Of a DNA stretch of 5,316 nucleotides, positions 1-5,316 are shown in pieces. The DNA lies in the NCBI GenBank assembly GCA_937871355.1, contig CALMPX010000015.1, positions 1-5,316 on the forward strand. The letters run 5' to 3'. Every line of letters starts with the position of its first letter. The first letter of the stretch is position 1. The stretch comes from an uncultured Bdellovibrio sp. (GTDB taxonomy: Bacteria; Bdellovibrionota; Bdellovibrionia; Bdellovibrionales; Bdellovibrionaceae). A model generated the notes under the pieces. That model saw only the letters and a list, made by a program, of their open reading frames with translations. It was not told the DNA's origin and did no database searches. The position numbers and the translations under genes are program-made.

Positions 1-1
1 A

Positions 2-319
2 GCGGCCGAAGAGGATCAACGCGAATATACAGCCTATGATCTTCTGAAACTTTCGATCAATGATCCCCGCTTCGCTTGGCTTCGCCAATTTTCGGATCTG
101 ATTATTCAAATCGATATCATCACGGACGATAAAAAAAATACCCCATTTGATGCCGTCGCAATCACAAACAAAGTCAAAAAAGCTATCGCCATTGATCCGG
201 ATCAAACCGAAGACTTTATCAAGGCCTTGAAAACCGAAGCGCAACTGATGCTCAGTCTTGGTCTCGTTCGCAAAGCGATCAAAGCGATCGAAAATGCCAT
301 AGAAACTGAATCTAACTAA
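2..319 (+). CDS. C-terminal end of an unidentified protein (partial, 5' end outside window)
   Basis: An open frame enters from the left edge and runs 105 codons to TAA at 317-319 without interruption. I do not recognise the family. The fragment is charged and mostly helical in character, with no signal peptide or membrane segment in the visible part, so this portion is probably soluble. It reads as a helix containing WLRQFSDLIIQIDII, a polar linker (DDKKNTPFD), then three amphipathic helices. The last pair (EAQLMLSLGLVRKAIKAIENAI) has the small/large residue spacing of a TPR helix pair, where an LG turn is followed by AI..IE.AI. That resemblance is by eye only; a generic helical bundle is an equal alternative. 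No terminator-like hairpin follows. The next gene starts 96 bp downstream and seems to have its own promoter, so co-transcription is possible but not needed. Confidence 0.75.
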   Translation, partial: AAEEDQREYTAYDLLKLSINDPRFAWLRQFSDLIIQIDIITDDKKNTPFDAVAITNKVKKAIAIDPDQTEDFIKALKTEAQLMLSLGLVRKAIKAIENAIETESN

Positions 320-352
320 AAAATTGTATTAATTTCAAAAATTGAATCTTAT

Positions 353-382
353 TTGTCATTGCCTTTAGACACTGCTAAAAAT
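353..382 (+). promoter_or_regulatory. Candidate sigma-70-type promoter for the beta-barrel gene
   Basis: A -35-like TTGTCA (353-358, five of six matches to TTGACA) is followed after a 17-base spacer by a weaker -10-like TAAAAA at 376-381, or AAAAAT one base later. Either -10 has four of six matches. Transcription would begin near 388, leaving a leader of about 28 bases with the ribosome site at 406-409. The position also argues against translation starting at the TTG inside this -35 element. This rests on consensus matching alone in AT-rich DNA. Confidence 0.35.
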
Positions 383-405
383 CAGGCAAAGTGTGCTTTA
401 CCAAT

Positions 406-409
406 GAGG
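406..409 (+). promoter_or_regulatory. Ribosome binding site that decides the start at 416
   Basis: GAGG at 406-409 lies six bases before ATG 416, which is close to ideal spacing. It overlaps the other in-frame ATG at 404, so it cannot serve that one. Nothing purine-rich precedes the upstream TTG at 353. This favours the start at 416, which also places the signal peptide exactly at the N terminus. Confidence 0.65.
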
Positions 410-415
410 TTTTTG

Positions 416-1324
416 ATGAAGTTATTCATGTCTCTCGCTTTAGTTATGAGTTTTTCTGCGGTCACGTTCGCCGAAACAACACCTTCAGCTGGTGAAAACA
501 AAACGAATCTCTCTAAAGTTCTGGAAAATAAAAAGTTTAACGAAGATAACCGTATCACCGACGCGAAACTCAAAGCGGATTCGGGATCTCTTTCTCGCTA
601 CAGTTTATCCTTTAATTTGTCATACTACGGACCCACTTTAGGCGATATGGGCGCTAAAGATCAGCCCAATCCGGATGGAACTCCCGGAACTTACGAGACG
701 TCTTTAGGCGGATCATTCGGAGGACGTTTTCGTATTGATTCATCATCTTCAATCAATGCGGGCGCCGGATTAAAAGCCATTCATCCTTTACATGGCATGG
801 AGCGCTTTGATACCAACAATCCCTATATGGGGTACAATATTTCTACTCGTTTGGCTGGAGTTCAAATGCGAAATTCAATCAGTGTGTCAGCCATCACCAT
901 TCCGAATTATACAAAAATTGGTGAATACGGCAGTATCAGTTATGATAATTCAATGGTTTATGACTTAGGTACAAGCCACTTCGCCATAGGATTTGATACA
1001 TCATTTGGATACTATTTGTATAATCGTGATTACGATAAAAAAGATGGAAAAGCCGCTCGTTACAATATCGCCTTCTTTCCCAATCTTAAATATAACTTCA
1101 ATGATAAATTCAACATCAACACCTCAATGAATCTAAGCTATTGGAATGCGCGTTCACGAGCTGATCAATACAATTTACAAAATCGTACGATCACTCAACG
1201 TCTCGGTTTAGGTTATGCCTGGTCTCGTGATATTTACATAGCACCGTACTTGAATTTTTTCCCGGATAAATTGGCCACTGATGCAACAACAGTAAATGCC
1301 TCTGTTATTTTCTCTGTACTATAA
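416..1324 (+). CDS. Predicted outer-membrane beta-barrel protein with signal peptide
   Basis: This is a 302-residue exported protein, probably an outer-membrane barrel; its substrate or role is unknown. Residues 1-19 form a typical Sec signal peptide (Lys2, a hydrophobic core, then VTFA) with likely cleavage before Glu20. A polar, charged stretch to about residue 58 could be a periplasmic plug or linker. From there to the end the chain alternates polar and hydrophobic residues and is rich in Tyr, Phe, Asn, Ser and Gly. Examples are SRYSLSFNLSYYG near residues 60-72 and FNINTSMNLSYW towards the C terminus. Short Gly/Asp/Asn turns separate the segments, as in barrels of about 10-12 strands. The last strand ends NASVIFSVL, so the final residue is Leu rather than the usual Phe or Tyr of a BAM recognition signal. 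The protein has no cysteine in its mature part. I cannot assign it to a named porin or transport family. The peptide transporter gene follows 76 bp downstream on the same strand, so functional coupling is possible. Confidence 0.8.
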   Translation: MKLFMSLALVMSFSAVTFAETTPSAGENKTNLSKVLENKKFNEDNRITDAKLKADSGSLSRYSLSFNLSYYGPTLGDMGAKDQPNPDGTPGTYETSLGGSFGGRFRIDSSSSINAGAGLKAIHPLHGMERFDTNNPYMGYNISTRLAGVQMRNSISVSAITIPNYTKIGEYGSISYDNSMVYDLGTSHFAIGFDTSFGYYLYNRDYDKKDGKAARYNIAFFPNLKYNFNDKFNINTSMNLSYWNARSRADQYNLQNRTITQRLGLGYAWSRDIYIAPYLNFFPDKLATDATTVNASVIFSVL

Positions 1325-1362
1325 CGCCTAAGCACCATAAACTTCTTGATAAGATCTCTCGA

Positions 1363-1375
1363 TTTGGATACCAAA
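1363..1375. repeat. Small inverted repeat TTTGG-ATA-CCAAA in the gap before the transporter
   Basis: A perfect 5-bp inverted repeat with a 3-base centre lies 25 bases before the transporter start. It is flanked by two direct copies of GATCTC (1353-1358 and 1378-1383). It could be a regulator operator or a small leader hairpin, but it lacks a T-tract and is a poor terminator. A TTGATA at 1346-1351 might be a -35 element, but the matching -10 (TACCAA) is weak and overlaps the repeat. A chance occurrence is quite possible. Confidence 0.25.
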
Positions 1376-1400
1376 GGGATCTCACATATTAAGGAGTATT

Positions 1401-2936
1401 ATGGCGACACCAGTGACTGCTGACTCACACGGCACAATTCTAGGACACCCTAAAGGTTTATTTATTTTATTTTTCGCCGAGATGTGGGAACGCATGTCAT
1501 TCTACGGAATGCGCGCGCTTCTTGTTATGTACATGATGAAGCATCTTTTAGCCGATCCCGTTAAAATGGCTGAAGTAATGGGGATGAATACCCTTAAGCA
1601 AATTCTAGAAATCGGTTTTGGCCCACTGGAAATCCAACCATTCGCTTCACAAATTTATGGCCTTTATATTGGCCTGGTTTATTTATCACCATTCTTTGGC
1701 GGCATTTTAGCTGATCGAGTCTGGGGAAAAAAGAAATCAGTCTATATCGGTGGCCTCTTGATGATTATCGGACATTTTATGATGGGGATGGAGAACTTAT
1801 TCCTCCCGGCATTATTTTTCCTTATTATGGGTAATGGAGCCTTCAAACCAAATATTTCAACTCAAGTGGGAAGTCTTTATCCTGAAGGAGATAAACGACG
1901 TGATGGCGCATTCACCCTGTTCTACATGGGGATCAACTTAGGAGCCTTTATCTCTCCATTTCTTTGTGATAACTTCGCTCATTACGTCAATGGACTTCGA
2001 GGCATCACGGACGAAGCCGCTACCTCGCACCTTGGTTTCACTTTTGCCGGCATAGGTATGATGATCGGTTTATTGGTTTATCACTTCGGTCAAAAGTATC
2101 TGAACACTCATGATGAAGAAACTATTATTCAAGATAAAAAAGAAAGAAGTTCTTTTGGATACAAAGCGATTGGAAGCTTTTTCTTAACTGTGGCGGCATT
2201 CATCGGCTTTTTGATGTTAAATCCCACTTTAAAATTTATCGTCATCGCGGCTGTCATCGCGGCATCCGTTTATTTGATCTATAAAATCAGAGATCAAATT
2301 GATCGTACGAAAGTCGCCGCTTTAGTTTTCATTTGTATGGCCACCATTGCATTCTGGGCGATCTTCGAACAACAAGGTAACACCTTACAAATATGGGCTG
2401 ATGAAAAAGCAGATTTTGCACGATTAGGCCTGAAAGCTTCGAACTATCAATCGTTCAATCCACTGTTTATCTTGATGTTCGCTCCTCTGATGAATATCTT
2501 ATGGGCGTTTCGCGCTAAAAAAGGAAAAGCTTCCAGTTCAGTTCGTAAAATGGCTGTCGGTTCATTCTTGGCTGGTCTCGCGTTCTTAGTTATGGCCTTG
2601 GTCTCTGACTACATTACCATTGAAAAATCACTCATGAATATGTTCTGGCTCGCGGTAACGACATGGATCTTCACATTGGGTGAATTGTACTTATCGCCGA
2701 TTGGATTATCTCTTGTGACTAAAGTGGCACCCAAGCATATGGTTTCTATGATGATGGGTCTATGGTTTGTCTCGTCATTTATCGGTGGATATTTAGCGGG
2801 CTACCTAGGTTCAGATTACAGCACAGCCATTCCGTTTAATTTCTTCATGAAATTTGCCGTCATGGGAGCTGGTGTAGGGGTATTGTTCTTGTTAGCGGAA
2901 AAGAAAATGGAAAAAGCCATCGGATCGGATATTTAA
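1401..2936 (+). CDS. POT/PTR2-family proton-dependent di-/tripeptide symporter
   Basis: This is an inner-membrane proton-coupled oligopeptide transporter of the major facilitator superfamily (511 residues, normal family length, about 12-14 membrane helices). The POT signatures appear in order. Helix 1 has the proton-coupling ExxER motif (Glu27, Glu30, Arg31, then SFYG). MFS motif A is GGILADRVWGKKK (100-112). GNGAFKPN (144-151) carries the conserved helix-4 Lys149. FYMGINLGAFISP (174-186) is the second PTR2 signature. FWAIFEQQG (318-326) lies in helix 7, and ELYLSPIGLSLVTKVAP (428-444) contains the substrate-site Glu428. In characterised homologues these residues bind the peptide termini and carry protons. 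The helix 1-2 connection (about residues 48-84) is longer than in compact members such as bacterial PepT. AAGGAG at 1391-1396 sits four bases before ATG 1401 and supports this start. The stop codon overlaps that of the convergent gene. Peptide uptake is confident; exact substrate preference cannot be read from sequence. Confidence 0.96.
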   Translation: MATPVTADSHGTILGHPKGLFILFFAEMWERMSFYGMRALLVMYMMKHLLADPVKMAEVMGMNTLKQILEIGFGPLEIQPFASQIYGLYIGLVYLSPFFGGILADRVWGKKKSVYIGGLLMIIGHFMMGMENLFLPALFFLIMGNGAFKPNISTQVGSLYPEGDKRRDGAFTLFYMGINLGAFISPFLCDNFAHYVNGLRGITDEAATSHLGFTFAGIGMMIGLLVYHFGQKYLNTHDEETIIQDKKERSSFGYKAIGSFFLTVAAFIGFLMLNPTLKFIVIAAVIAASVYLIYKIRDQIDRTKVAALVFICMATIAFWAIFEQQGNTLQIWADEKADFARLGLKASNYQSFNPLFILMFAPLMNILWAFRAKKGKASSSVRKMAVGSFLAGLAFLVMALVSDYITIEKSLMNMFWLAVTTWIFTLGELYLSPIGLSLVTKVAPKHMVSMMMGLWFVSSFIGGYLAGYLGSDYSTAIPFNFFMKFAVMGAGVGVLFLLAEKKMEKAIGSDI

Positions 2937-3787
2937 AAACGAATGAGAATCGGCAAATGATCAGAGCCTTCTGCGTTGAATACTTCACCTGTGATTTCTT
3001 GAGAAAGATTTCTAGTAAAGGCTTGATCCAATAACATAGAAGGCATTCCAAAGTGTGTCGATGGGGCGGGAAATGAGCTCACCTTTGATGGGAATTTGAC
3101 TCTCTCCCAACGAGATAATTTTTCCCACGCTTTTGGCGTCTTTCCCATTAATTCACGAGGCAGATTAAAATCTCCGATCAGTACTGTAGGCAAATTGGTT
3201 TGATAATTATTTAAGGTATTCAATTGATAGGCTACCGGATGATCAGTTCCCCATAGTATTTCTTTCAATCCAGAAATTTGATTCAAATAGGTCCAAGGCT
3301 GCGATAAATGCGCGGGAATCAACTGAAAATTATCAAACTGACAAATCACTAATGAGCGCGTGAAATCCCAATTGGTATTTTCACTTCGTTTTTTCCATTC
3401 TGCTTTTGTAATCGGGCTTCCCCATTCAAGAGCATCGTTTTGAACATTTACACTAAAAGCTGTCTTTGAAAAAATGCCATATCCAATATGGGAATTTAAA
3501 GTGCTTACAGGCACATACTTAAAGAATGGGAATTTTTTCAAAAGAACTTTAAACGTGTCCGCTTCAACAGCTGGCTGATGGTATTCACCCAAGACGACAA
3601 TATCCGCTTGGCTTTGGGAAAAAGATTTTAATGTTTGATTCATTTTCTTGGCGTTGACGCCTTGATCATATACAGGTTGACCAATATGCCAAGCTCCAGC
3701 GGAATTCCACCAAATAATTTCTTTAGCCCAACCATAAGAAGAAAAAAGCATGAATATCATGGGCCATATCATTAATCGATTCATCAT
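2933..3787 (-). CDS. Secreted endonuclease/exonuclease/phosphatase (EEP) superfamily protein
   Basis: A 284-residue exported metal-dependent phosphoesterase of the DNase I/exonuclease III fold. Residues 1-21 look like a signal peptide (Arg4, a hydrophobic Met/Ile/Phe core, then YGWA), so it should act in the periplasm or outside. The full set of EEP landmarks is visible: Asn28 at the end of strand 1 (WWN), the metal-binding Glu68 in VLGEY, GYGIFSK (102-108) in place of the usual G.ailSR strand, His160 in PAHL, GDFN with Asp206 and Asn208, Asp254 in the LLDQAF strand, and the C-terminal GSDHLPI with Asp276 and His277. An active enzyme is therefore expected. The superfamily spans nucleases, sphingomyelinases and inositol phosphatases, and sequence alone does not choose between them. 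The start at 3787 is the first available after an in-frame TAA; AGAGGA lies about 12 bases upstream, which is long. Its stop shares bases with the peptide transporter stop. The gene upstream on this strand ends 59 bp away. Confidence 0.9.
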   Translation of the reverse strand: MMNRLMIWPMIFMLFSSYGWAKEIIWWNSAGAWHIGQPVYDQGVNAKKMNQTLKSFSQSQADIVVLGEYHQPAVEADTFKVLLKKFPFFKYVPVSTLNSHIGYGIFSKTAFSVNVQNDALEWGSPITKAEWKKRSENTNWDFTRSLVICQFDNFQLIPAHLSQPWTYLNQISGLKEILWGTDHPVAYQLNTLNNYQTNLPTVLIGDFNLPRELMGKTPKAWEKLSRWERVKFPSKVSSFPAPSTHFGMPSMLLDQAFTRNLSQEITGEVFNAEGSDHLPILIRF

Positions 3788-3819
3788 AACTTTTTATATT
3801 CCTCTTCTGAGTGACAATT

Positions 3820-3837
3820 AAAAAATGACGGCATCAT
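3820..3837 (-). terminator. Weak candidate Rho-independent terminator between the two minus-strand genes
   Basis: Read on the minus strand, ATGAT-GCC-GTCAT can fold into a 5-bp stem (including one G-U pair) with a 3-base loop, followed directly by a run of T. It lies just after the stop of the upstream gene and before the EEP gene. The stem is short and low in GC, so termination would be partial at best and some read-through is likely. Confidence 0.3.
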
Positions 3838-3846
3838 AGCCAGGTC

Positions 3847-4602
3847 TTAATCGTAATGTTTCACTGACATTGTTACAGATTTAATATTTTCAACAACTTT
3901 ATTTAAATTCGTTGCATTTAACTTTGCTGAATAGGTCTTCAATAGTTTTGCACCCTCTTCATTGATTCTATTTTGAAGCGCTCCTTGAAGCCCTTCGTCT
4001 ATAAATCTTTGAATATCATTTAAAGGAATAATCTCATCTGAGTTCGGAAAAATAATTGTTATAATATCGTTGGCATCGCGCCCACCCGTTCCCGTTGCTT
4101 TATCAACCGGAAGCTTTAAATCCAAAATTTGATGTACTGAAAATTCGCCATTTGTAATTTGCCCGCCTGGTCCGATATCGGCAATAATACCAAAACTAGA
4201 TAGACCTGTTTTAATATCGAAAACATAATAAATGCTTCGCATTTTTATGCCATTATTTTTTAAAGTTACACGGTGACTCATTTCATCAGGAATAACCGAG
4301 TAGTTAACCGCGTAAGGATTTAATTTTAATCCGCAGAACAGTTGGTTCTGTCTGTTCACGTCATTGATTCGTTTAGTCTCTGGAACTTTAGTAATATCGC
4401 CGTCACTTAAGATGTCCGCATCCGAACGAGTCAAGATCAAGTGAGTTGCGTTATCTCTGAAGTAACGCATACGTATACTGTTGCTGTTCACTGATTCAAT
4501 GATTTGAGTCAATGGCGATGAAGTCTTAATCTGAGCATATGATACGAAAGGTGTAGATACACCTACTGCCATCATCATACCGACTATAATCATTTTTTTC
4601 AT
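3847..4602 (-). CDS. Exported protein of unknown function
   Basis: A 251-residue protein I do not recognise. It starts with a clear Sec signal peptide (MKKMIIVGMMMAVGVSTPFVSYA, with likely cleavage before Gln24). There is no cysteine right after the cleavage site, so it is not a lipoprotein. The mature chain has no further membrane segment and one cysteine (Cys90), so it is probably a soluble periplasmic or secreted protein. Residues 97-165 alternate in a beta-rich way and include GIIADIGPGGQITNGEF. A Gly/Asp-rich loop (TGTGGRDANDI, about 170-180) comes next. A helical C terminus from about 195 (LNDIQRFIDEGLQGALQNRINEEGAKLL) follows, ending in a charged tail. The start at 4602 is chosen because GAGGAA lies six to seven bases upstream and the signal peptide begins there. 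The frame stays open to a GTG at 4716, but that start has no ribosome site. The EEP gene follows 59 bp downstream and may be partly co-transcribed. Confidence 0.8.
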   Translation of the reverse strand: MKKMIIVGMMMAVGVSTPFVSYAQIKTSSPLTQIIESVNSNSIRMRYFRDNATHLILTRSDADILSDGDITKVPETKRINDVNRQNQLFCGLKLNPYAVNYSVIPDEMSHRVTLKNNGIKMRSIYYVFDIKTGLSSFGIIADIGPGGQITNGEFSVHQILDLKLPVDKATGTGGRDANDIITIIFPNSDEIIPLNDIQRFIDEGLQGALQNRINEEGAKLLKTYSAKLNATNLNKVVENIKSVTMSVKHYD

Positions 4603-4607
4603 ATACG

Positions 4608-4613
4608 TTCCTC
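4608..4613 (-). promoter_or_regulatory. Ribosome binding site that decides the start at 4602
   Basis: Read on the minus strand, GAGGAA ends five bases before the ATG at 4602. It selects the start that puts the signal peptide at the N terminus and argues against the 38-residue extension to GTG 4716. Confidence 0.65.
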
Positions 4614-4667
4614 GAGTTTTATTATTTACATTGACTGCGATAAACAGACCAAGTTTAAACGAATATA

Positions 4668-4680
4668 TCTCAATCTGAGA
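4668..4680. repeat. Small inverted repeat TCTCA-ATC-TGAGA in the divergent intergenic region
   Basis: A perfect 5-bp inverted repeat with a 3-base centre, 66 bases upstream of the minus-strand gene's start. Nearby is an 8-bp palindrome, GTTTAAAC (4653-4660). Either could be a regulator site for the divergent gene pair, but both are short enough to occur by chance. Confidence 0.2.
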
Positions 4681-4768
4681 CTTCAAAGTGGCCCATAAAT
4701 CAACAAAAAATGTCACGGTGAAAAAGAGTTATTCAGGCCAATGTACCTCAAGTTCGTCTCATTCTATT

Positions 4769-4774
4769 TATAAG
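4769..4774 (+). promoter_or_regulatory. Candidate -10 element for the small membrane protein gene
   Basis: TATAAG matches five of six bases of the sigma-70 -10 consensus. It would start transcription near 4781, just before the AGGA ribosome site at 4786. No good -35 lies 16-18 bases upstream, so an activator or another sigma factor would be needed if this is real. Confidence 0.3.
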
Positions 4775-4785
4775 ACATAGTTATT

Positions 4786-4789
4786 AGGA
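4786..4789 (+). promoter_or_regulatory. Ribosome binding site supporting a TTG start at 4797
   Basis: AGGA lies seven bases before TTG 4797. The first in-frame ATG (4815) is preceded by ATTTCAAATCACCT, which has no Shine-Dalgarno match. The site therefore favours the TTG start, although both give a similar protein. Confidence 0.5.
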
Positions 4790-4796
4790 CATTGTA

Positions 4797-5285
4797 TTGC
4801 ATTTCAAATCACCTATGCGCTTAATAGAGATTCTTAAAACCACTTCAGTTAAACTTTCATTCTTAGCTTTAAGCTTTGTGATGTTTTGCTATTTGGTGCA
4901 TACGAATGAATCACTCAGCACCAAGGCTAAACGAATTTCATTCCCGGGCCTCACGCGCATTCATTTGAATCGCTCAATGGAGTATTTGAATCTGGAAAAA
5001 GTTGATACATTACCGGAAGCGAATTTAGTTAAGAATTTGGCTGAACATGAAATCAGAATAACGAGCTCGCTTTTTATAGATAAAAAAAACGACCTCGTGG
5101 TGGCTCTTGGAGAAAATTTAAAAGATCAACATTTAATTTTTGTAATTATTCACAACAACCAAGTGACACAGATTCAAAAAATTAATGAAATTACCAATAA
5201 AAAAATTACACTTCAATACGGGAAAATTAGCCTCAACACACAAGTGGCTGCAATCACGACCAACGCAGCCACTGAGGCTCTTTAA
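4797..5285 (+). CDS. Small single-span membrane-anchored protein of unknown function
   Basis: A 162-residue protein with no family I recognise. Basic residues Lys4, Arg8, Lys14 and Lys19 precede one hydrophobic segment (about 18-34, VKLSFLALSFVMFCYLV). This suggests an N-in anchor with the remaining 125 or so residues in the periplasm, or an atypical signal peptide. The extracytoplasmic part includes a likely helix (about 60-85) and a beta-rich C-terminal half: SLFIDKKNDLVVAL, HLIFVIIHNNQVTQI, then KKITLQYGKISLNTQ. The overall plan of a short cytoplasmic tail, one span and a small beta-rich domain loosely recalls type II secretion GspC or pilus PilP proteins. I see no diagnostic motif and do not assign it. 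The TTG at 4797 is preferred because AGGA sits seven bases upstream; ATG 4815 would remove six residues. The last 19 codons overlap a strong hairpin (5229-5279). The gene is divergent from the exported-protein gene across about 190 bp. Confidence 0.7.
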   Translation: MHFKSPMRLIEILKTTSVKLSFLALSFVMFCYLVHTNESLSTKAKRISFPGLTRIHLNRSMEYLNLEKVDTLPEANLVKNLAEHEIRITSSLFIDKKNDLVVALGENLKDQHLIFVIIHNNQVTQIQKINEITNKKITLQYGKISLNTQVAAITTNAATEAL

Positions 5286-5291
5286 TTATTT
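5229..5291 (+). terminator. Bulged hairpin with T-rich tail overlapping the 3' end of the gene
   Basis: The upper stem AGTGGCTGC (5243-5251) pairs perfectly over 9 bp with GCAGCCACT (5265-5273), with a 13-base loop. It is continued by AGCCTC (5229-5234) pairing over 6 bp with GAGGCT (5274-5279), leaving an 8-base bulge (AACACACA) on the 5' side. A T-rich run (TTTAATTATTT, 5281-5291) follows, as in a Rho-independent terminator. All of the stem is coding sequence and the stop codon lies in the T-rich tail. The tail is interrupted by A, so efficiency is uncertain. A shorter alternative stem (AGCC 5267-5270 with GGCT 5276-5279) could also form. Confidence 0.55.
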
Positions 5292-5316
5292 AGGCTGCAC
5301 CCGCAACATTTTATTA

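Noticed and set aside
353..415. An N-terminal extension of the beta-barrel protein from TTG 353
   Set aside because: It has no ribosome site, overlaps the likely promoter, and would bury the signal peptide 21 residues inside the protein.
382..573. Minus-strand 63-codon open frame inside the beta-barrel gene
   Set aside because: It lies opposite the signal peptide and N terminus of a well-supported gene and shows no domain of its own.
2860..3051. Minus-strand 63-codon open frame across the convergent junction
   Set aside because: It overlaps the ends of two well-supported genes in another frame and has no recognisable features.
3791..3817. TTGTCA plus an A/T-rich -10 on the minus strand as a promoter for the EEP gene
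   Set aside because: The spacer to the TATAAA is only about 13 bases, and transcription would begin at or inside the start codon.
4653..4660. GTTTAAAC palindrome as a regulator site
   Set aside because: An 8-bp AT-rich palindrome is expected by chance in a region of this composition, and no second copy was found nearby.
4603..4716. A 38-residue extension of the exported unknown protein to GTG 4716
   Set aside because: There is no Shine-Dalgarno before the GTG, while a good one precedes ATG 4602, where the signal peptide begins.
4718..4780. Possible 20-codon small ORF (GTG to TAG) in the divergent intergenic region
   Set aside because: It has no ribosome site and a low-complexity Ser-rich product, and it overlaps the candidate -10 element.
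5286..5316. 3' end of a convergent minus-strand gene at the right edge
   Set aside because: Two minus-strand frames are open from the edge to stops near 5282-5288, but 31 bases are too few to support a gene. The hairpin next to it could also serve such a gene.

Overview
The window looks like ordinary chromosome from a Gram-negative bacterium. Most predicted products are exported or membrane-bound: an outer-membrane-type beta-barrel protein, an inner-membrane peptide transporter, a secreted nuclease/phosphatase-fold enzyme and two uncharacterised exported or anchored proteins. Shine-Dalgarno sequences sit correctly in front of most genes, and base composition is moderately AT-rich by eye (roughly 40% GC). 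The mix of genes would fit a Bdellovibrionota-like predator or another peptide-scavenging proteobacterium. That placement is an inference from gene content, not from any marker gene.

Layout, left to right. (1) The 3' end of an unidentified + strand gene, with a TPR-like last helix pair, stops at 319. (2) A predicted outer-membrane beta-barrel protein (416-1324, +) has its own likely promoter and a signal peptide. (3) A POT/PTR2-family proton-coupled di-/tripeptide symporter (1401-2936, +) carries nearly all family signature motifs. (4) Converging on it, and sharing the bases of the stop codons, is a secreted endonuclease/exonuclease/phosphatase (EEP) superfamily protein (2933-3787, -). (5) Upstream of that on the same strand is an exported protein of unknown function (3847-4602, -). 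(6) A divergent intergenic region of about 190 bp follows. (7) A small single-membrane-span protein (4797-5285, +) probably starts at TTG, and its last codons form a strong bulged hairpin that looks like a terminator.

How the genes might work together: the barrel protein, the peptide symporter and the secreted EEP enzyme could all serve nutrient acquisition (outer-membrane passage, peptide uptake, extracytoplasmic nucleic-acid or phosphoester breakdown). Only their adjacency supports this. No RNA genes, mobile elements, CRISPR arrays or recognisable defence systems were seen, and no convincing undescribed system was found. The best leads are the hairpin inside the 3' end of the last gene, the two unassigned exported proteins, and the overlapping convergent stop codons.
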